Below, one piece after another: positions 5,346 through 7,404 of a DNA stretch of 7,404 bases (positions are counted from its first letter, which is position 1; every line of letters starts with the position of its first letter). Origin of the DNA: an uncultured Marvinbryantia sp. (lineage in GTDB: Bacteria; Bacillota; Clostridia; Lachnospirales; Lachnospiraceae); NCBI GenBank assembly GCA_934373455.1, contig CAKRON010000113.1, positions 1-7,404 on the forward strand, read 5' to 3'. Under the pieces are notes generated by a model, which was not told where the DNA came from, did not search any database, and saw only the letters and a program-made list of their open reading frames with translations. The position numbers were made by a program, and so were the translations under genes.

Positions 5346-5666
5346 CTACACCTCCTTGAATACTAATTCAATATACTCATTACCGTAAGTCTTCTGTACA
5401 GACTCGATACCCAATATATAGGATCGCATAAGAAGCTGTCCCTCTTCCGAGAGATCACCATCTAATCTCAGTTCGATCAATCCGTCACCGGATGTCACGT
5501 CCATTCCGTCTTCTGTAAATTCTTCAATAGAATTCACCAGATTCACTGACAATACTGACACTGCAGCGCAGATAATATCATATCCCTCTTCTGCATATCC
5601 CGCATGTCCCTCACTGCGAAAACCTGTATACTGATTCTGTCTGCTATACACAGTAATCTTAATCAT
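5346..5666 (-). CDS. prp: Ribosomal-processing cysteine protease Prp (YsxB family)
   Basis: The 106-residue protein matches Prp in length and motifs. The catalytic His21 lies in EGHAGYAEEG and Cys33 in DIICAAVS, the spacing known from the S. aureus enzyme (His22/Cys34). Prp removes the N-terminal extension of L27, a step essential for active ribosomes in organisms that carry it. Its gene lies directly between rplU and its substrate's gene rpmA. It begins 5 nt after the rplU stop and has no clear Shine-Dalgarno sequence, so it probably depends on ribosomes terminating on rplU. Confidence 0.94.
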   Translation of the reverse strand: MIKITVYSRQNQYTGFRSEGHAGYAEEGYDIICAAVSVLSVNLVNSIEEFTEDGMDVTSGDGLIELRLDGDLSEEGQLLMRSYILGIESVQKTYGNEYIELVFKEV

Positions 5667-5671
5667 AAAGA

Positions 5672-5977
5672 TTAACCATTGATCTTTTCAATCTTAACCT
5701 GTGTGTACTGCTGTCTGTGACCATTCTTTTTATGATAGCCAGTTTTTCTCTTATACTTGTAAACAATCACTTTTCTAGCTTTGCCGTTCTTAACAACTGA
5801 AGCTGTAACTGTAGCATCTGCTACATCAGCACCAACTTTAAGACCATCATTGCTTACAGCAAGAACCTGATCAAAAGTAACAGTCTCACCTGCTTCTACA
5901 CCAAGCTTCTCTACGTTAATGATATCGCCTTCGGCTACTTTGTACTGTTTACCACCTGTTGCAATAATTGCGTACAT
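5672..5977 (-). CDS. rplU: Large-subunit ribosomal protein L21 (bL21)
   Basis: I place the start at the ATG at 5977, giving 101 residues beginning [14 protein letters not shown], the standard bL21 N-terminus. AGGAGG (5984-5989) lies 6 nt upstream. A longer in-frame ATG at 6022 would add 15 residues translated from the leader and is not credible. The C-terminal signature [20 protein letters not shown] (73-92) is intact. L21 binds 23S rRNA early in 50S assembly. It is the first gene after the promoter at 6060-6088 and is followed within 5 nt by prp. Confidence 0.98.
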   Translation of the reverse strand: MYAIIATGGKQYKVAEGDIINVEKLGVEAGETVTFDQVLAVSNDGLKVGADVADATVTASVVKNGKARKVIVYKYKRKTGYHKKNGHRQQYTQVKIEKING

Positions 5978-5981
5978 ATGG

Positions 5982-5989
5982 CACCTCCT
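5982..5989 (-). promoter_or_regulatory. Ribosome binding site of rplU
   Basis: AGGAGGTG, near-perfect complement to the 16S rRNA tail, with its AGGAGG core 6 nt before the ATG at 5977. It settles the start in favour of the 101-residue L21 over the longer in-frame ATG at 6022. Confidence 0.88.
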
Positions 5990-6053
5990 ATTATCATTAC
6001 TCGCTAAATACGGTAGCTGCAAAGCAGCATTTGAACCTCATTATGCGGCATAC
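5990..6053 (-). promoter_or_regulatory. rplU 5' leader, possible L21 leader RNA
   Basis: Between the predicted start near 6053 and the rplU ribosome site lies a structured leader. It has a perfect GCUGC-UUU-GCAGC hairpin (6016-6028), preceded by AUGCCGCAU and followed by UACCGUAUUUAGCGAG. Firmicute rplU operons often carry an autoregulatory "L21 leader", and place and size fit. I cannot confirm membership by eye. No complement to the AGGAGG site is seen in the leader, so a mechanism is not evident. Confidence 0.5.
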
Positions 6054-6059
6054 TCCATT

Positions 6060-6088
6060 AAATTATCATAACTCTTTTCTGTTGTCAA
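6060..6088 (-). promoter_or_regulatory. Strong sigma-A promoter of the rplU-prp-rpmA-obgE operon
   Basis: On the minus strand a perfect TTGACA (-35, 6083-6088), a 17-nt spacer and TAATTT (-10, 6060-6065) preceded by an extended TGA (TGn) element (6066-6068). It lies just 18 nt beyond the RNase E/G stop codon, so the ribosomal genes are transcribed independently of the upstream genes, though no terminator separates them. Confidence 0.85.
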
Positions 6089-6106
6089 TATTTTTTTCAT
6101 AAATTT

Positions 6107-7300
6107 TTAAATTTTTTTCAAATCCTGAATCTGTTCCGCCACAGTCTTCCTGGTACGTTTTCGGGTGATTTCTACCAGTCCTAAAGGCGTCATATCCACC
6201 AATACTGTCTGCACCGGATCTGCTTTCAAATAATTTCGCATTTCAGATAACAGGTATTCCTTACTATCTTCTTTTCTCATGTTTATAAAATCGATAATAA
6301 TAATGCCAGCCAGGTTTCTCAGACGCATCTGTCTTGCTGCTTCTTTTGCTGCCTCAAGATTAATCTTAAGAAAGGTCTCTTCTGTCTGCTTTTTTCCATC
6401 ATATTTGCCGGTATTCACATCAATACTGGTTAGCGCTTCTGTCATTTGTATTACCAGATATCCGCCGGATTTCAGCCAGATTCGTTCTCGAAGTGCTTCA
6501 TCAATAGCTGATTCCACTGGATATTTTTTATATAATGGCTGTAATGTATCCTGGTAAAAAGACAACTTTTCCAGATCCTCCGGCTGAAAATACTTTAGAT
6601 ATTCATGAACAGTTTCATAGATCTCTTTTGAATCTGTGAGAATAGCGTCCAATTCTCCGGACCGGCTTCCTTTTATCAAATCCAGATATTCTGCCCCGGT
6701 ATGATGCATACAGGTACCTGTAACACGAAATTGAGCCGTCTCAAGCAGCTTACGACAATATTTCTGTAAATAATCCGCTTCCTGTAATATCTGATCTTCT
6801 GACGCATTCTGTGCGTTAGTACGGATAATCCATCCTATTTGATTATCTGTATATTTTTTCAAAAGTGTTTTCCAGGCTTCTTTTGTTTCTCGGTTTAATT
6901 TCGAAGATACGGATATCTGACAGCTGCCGATCAATGCCACCAGATATCTGCCTGATACAGATAATTCTGCGGTCAAAGCAAGAGACTTTGTTTTGACCGC
7001 TTCTTTTTTGATTTGCACTAACAGTTCTTCACCCTGCTGAATCTGTTTCGATGCTCCTTTTTTCGTATAAATCGGTTCTATTTTCTGATCCAAAGGATAA
7101 TATCCTGTCACACCATTTCCCAAATCCAGAAAAGCACAGCGGATATTTTTCACCACATTCTGTACTCTGCCAATATAAATATCTCCTACCCGGTATTCGG
7201 GCTGCTGCTGTTCCAGACAAATATCTTTCGGATGCCGGTCGGAAAAAGAAATGGATGCCACTCCTCCCTGGTATGGTGTAATCACAAAGTTATAAGACAA
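6107..7300 (-). CDS. rng: Ribonuclease E/G family protein, short form
   Basis: An endoribonuclease of the RNase E/G family, expected to cut single-stranded AU-rich RNA in rRNA maturation or mRNA decay. Numbering from the TTG at 7300 gives 397 residues. An S1-like domain lies at about 38-110 (GDIYIGRVQNVVKN, 39-52). The DNase I-like catalytic core has SGGYLVIQMTEALTSIDVN (278-296) with Asp294 and IIIIDFINM (333-341) with Asp337, the metal-binding pair. The protein stops right after LGLVEITRKRTRKT (373-386), where E. coli RNase E/G continue into the zinc-link CPxCxG; none is present. The frame is open to an ATG at 7372, but that reaches 83 nt into the upstream gene's coding end. TTG 7300 (11-nt overlap, GGGTGA just upstream) is my choice; GTG 7309 or 7285 are alternatives. 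Family call sure, start unsure. Confidence 0.88.
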   Translation of the reverse strand: MSYNFVITPYQGGVASISFSDRHPKDICLEQQQPEYRVGDIYIGRVQNVVKNIRCAFLDLGNGVTGYYPLDQKIEPIYTKKGASKQIQQGEELLVQIKKEAVKTKSLALTAELSVSGRYLVALIGSCQISVSSKLNRETKEAWKTLLKKYTDNQIGWIIRTNAQNASEDQILQEADYLQKYCRKLLETAQFRVTGTCMHHTGAEYLDLIKGSRSGELDAILTDSKEIYETVHEYLKYFQPEDLEKLSFYQDTLQPLYKKYPVESAIDEALRERIWLKSGGYLVIQMTEALTSIDVNTGKYDGKKQTEETFLKINLEAAKEAARQMRLRNLAGIIIIDFINMRKEDSKEYLLSEMRNYLKADPVQTVLVDMTPLGLVEITRKRTRKTVAEQIQDLKKI

Positions 7301-7404
7301 TGTCTTCACCCAGACTTTCCAGTGATGCCAGTTTACGGTTTTCTTCCGTTCCGATATCTGCATACACTTCATCTCTGTTTACTGACAAAGCAAAAGGATC
7401 TAAG
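7290..7404 (-). CDS. 3' end of an unidentified upstream gene (C-terminal 37 residues)
   Basis: A minus-strand frame enters from the right edge and ends at TAA (7290-7292). Its tail reads LDPFALSVNRDEVYADIG and ends in LASLESLGEDIVL. It overlaps the 5' end of the RNase E/G frame, which is common for cotranscribed genes. I do not recognise this tail with certainty. In many Clostridia the gene before RNase E/G is a B12-binding radical SAM protein (TIGR03960 type) and/or DUF2344 protein, so that is the best contextual guess. It matters chiefly because its coding sequence argues against the far-upstream ATG for the RNase gene. Confidence 0.55.
   Translation of the reverse strand, partial: LDPFALSVNRDEVYADIGTEENRKLASLESLGEDIVL

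Noticed and set aside
5978..6022. N-terminal extension of L21 starting at the ATG at 6022
   Set aside because: It translates the untranslated leader, has no ribosome site, and the ATG at 5977 has AGGAGG and gives the standard L21 N-terminus.
6100..6125. Terminator after the RNase E/G gene
   Set aside because: Only A/T runs with a weak AAATTT pairing are present, with no GC-containing stem; read-through into the rplU operon is likely.
1..7404. CRISPR array, tRNA/rRNA, insertion sequence, attachment site or prophage remnant
   Set aside because: No direct-repeat array, cloverleaf, transposase motif or duplicated ends were seen; every large stretch is accounted for by housekeeping genes.

Overview
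The window looks like a chromosomal segment of a low-to-medium GC Firmicute, most likely a Clostridia member of the Lachnospiraceae type. This rests on three things. First, the gene order RNase E/G - rplU - prp - rpmA - obgE - yhbY - nadD - yqeK - rsfS. Second, a GAAC/GTTC-type SOS box in front of lexA. Third, a purine operon in which the usual bifunctional PurH appears replaced by a PurO-type IMP cyclohydrolase plus a separate AICAR formyltransferase. Genus cannot be fixed from the sequence alone. All genes look intact; there is no mobile element, CRISPR array, tRNA or rRNA.

Left end (1-1020, minus strand): a sigma-A promoter (TTGAGA-17-TATGAT) fires into a ZTP (pfl) riboswitch. Its last conserved strand doubles as the 5' arm of an intrinsic terminator. 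Behind it come a PurO-family IMP cyclohydrolase gene and, 16 nt later, the start of the AICAR formyltransferase gene, which runs off the window. Together they carry out the last two steps to IMP, converting the ZMP pool that the riboswitch family senses.

Middle-left (1021-1813): lexA is transcribed rightward, divergent from the purine operon. It has its own promoter and a near-consensus LexA operator just upstream of its ribosome binding site. It ends at a strong hairpin with U-tracts on both strands that also serves the convergent operon from the right.

Right (1814-7404, minus strand): a ribosome-biogenesis and housekeeping cluster. It reads, in transcription order: the tail of an unidentified upstream gene, an RNase E/G-family gene, a promoter plus leader, rplU (L21), prp (L27-processing protease), rpmA (L27 with a cleavable N-terminal extension), an internal terminator-like hairpin, obgE, yhbY, nadD, yqeK and rsfS. 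Genes after the rplU promoter are 3-11 nt apart except for the 54-nt rpmA-obgE gap that holds the hairpin. The cluster couples 50S subunit proteins (L21, L27), a maturation protease, a 50S assembly GTPase, a CRM-domain RNA-binding protein and a ribosome-silencing factor with NAD synthesis and dinucleotide-alarmone turnover.

The points most worth a second look are the ZTP riboswitch driving a split, PurO-containing IMP branch, the terminator-like hairpin between rpmA and obgE, the RNase E/G protein that ends before any zinc-link motif, and the rplU leader.
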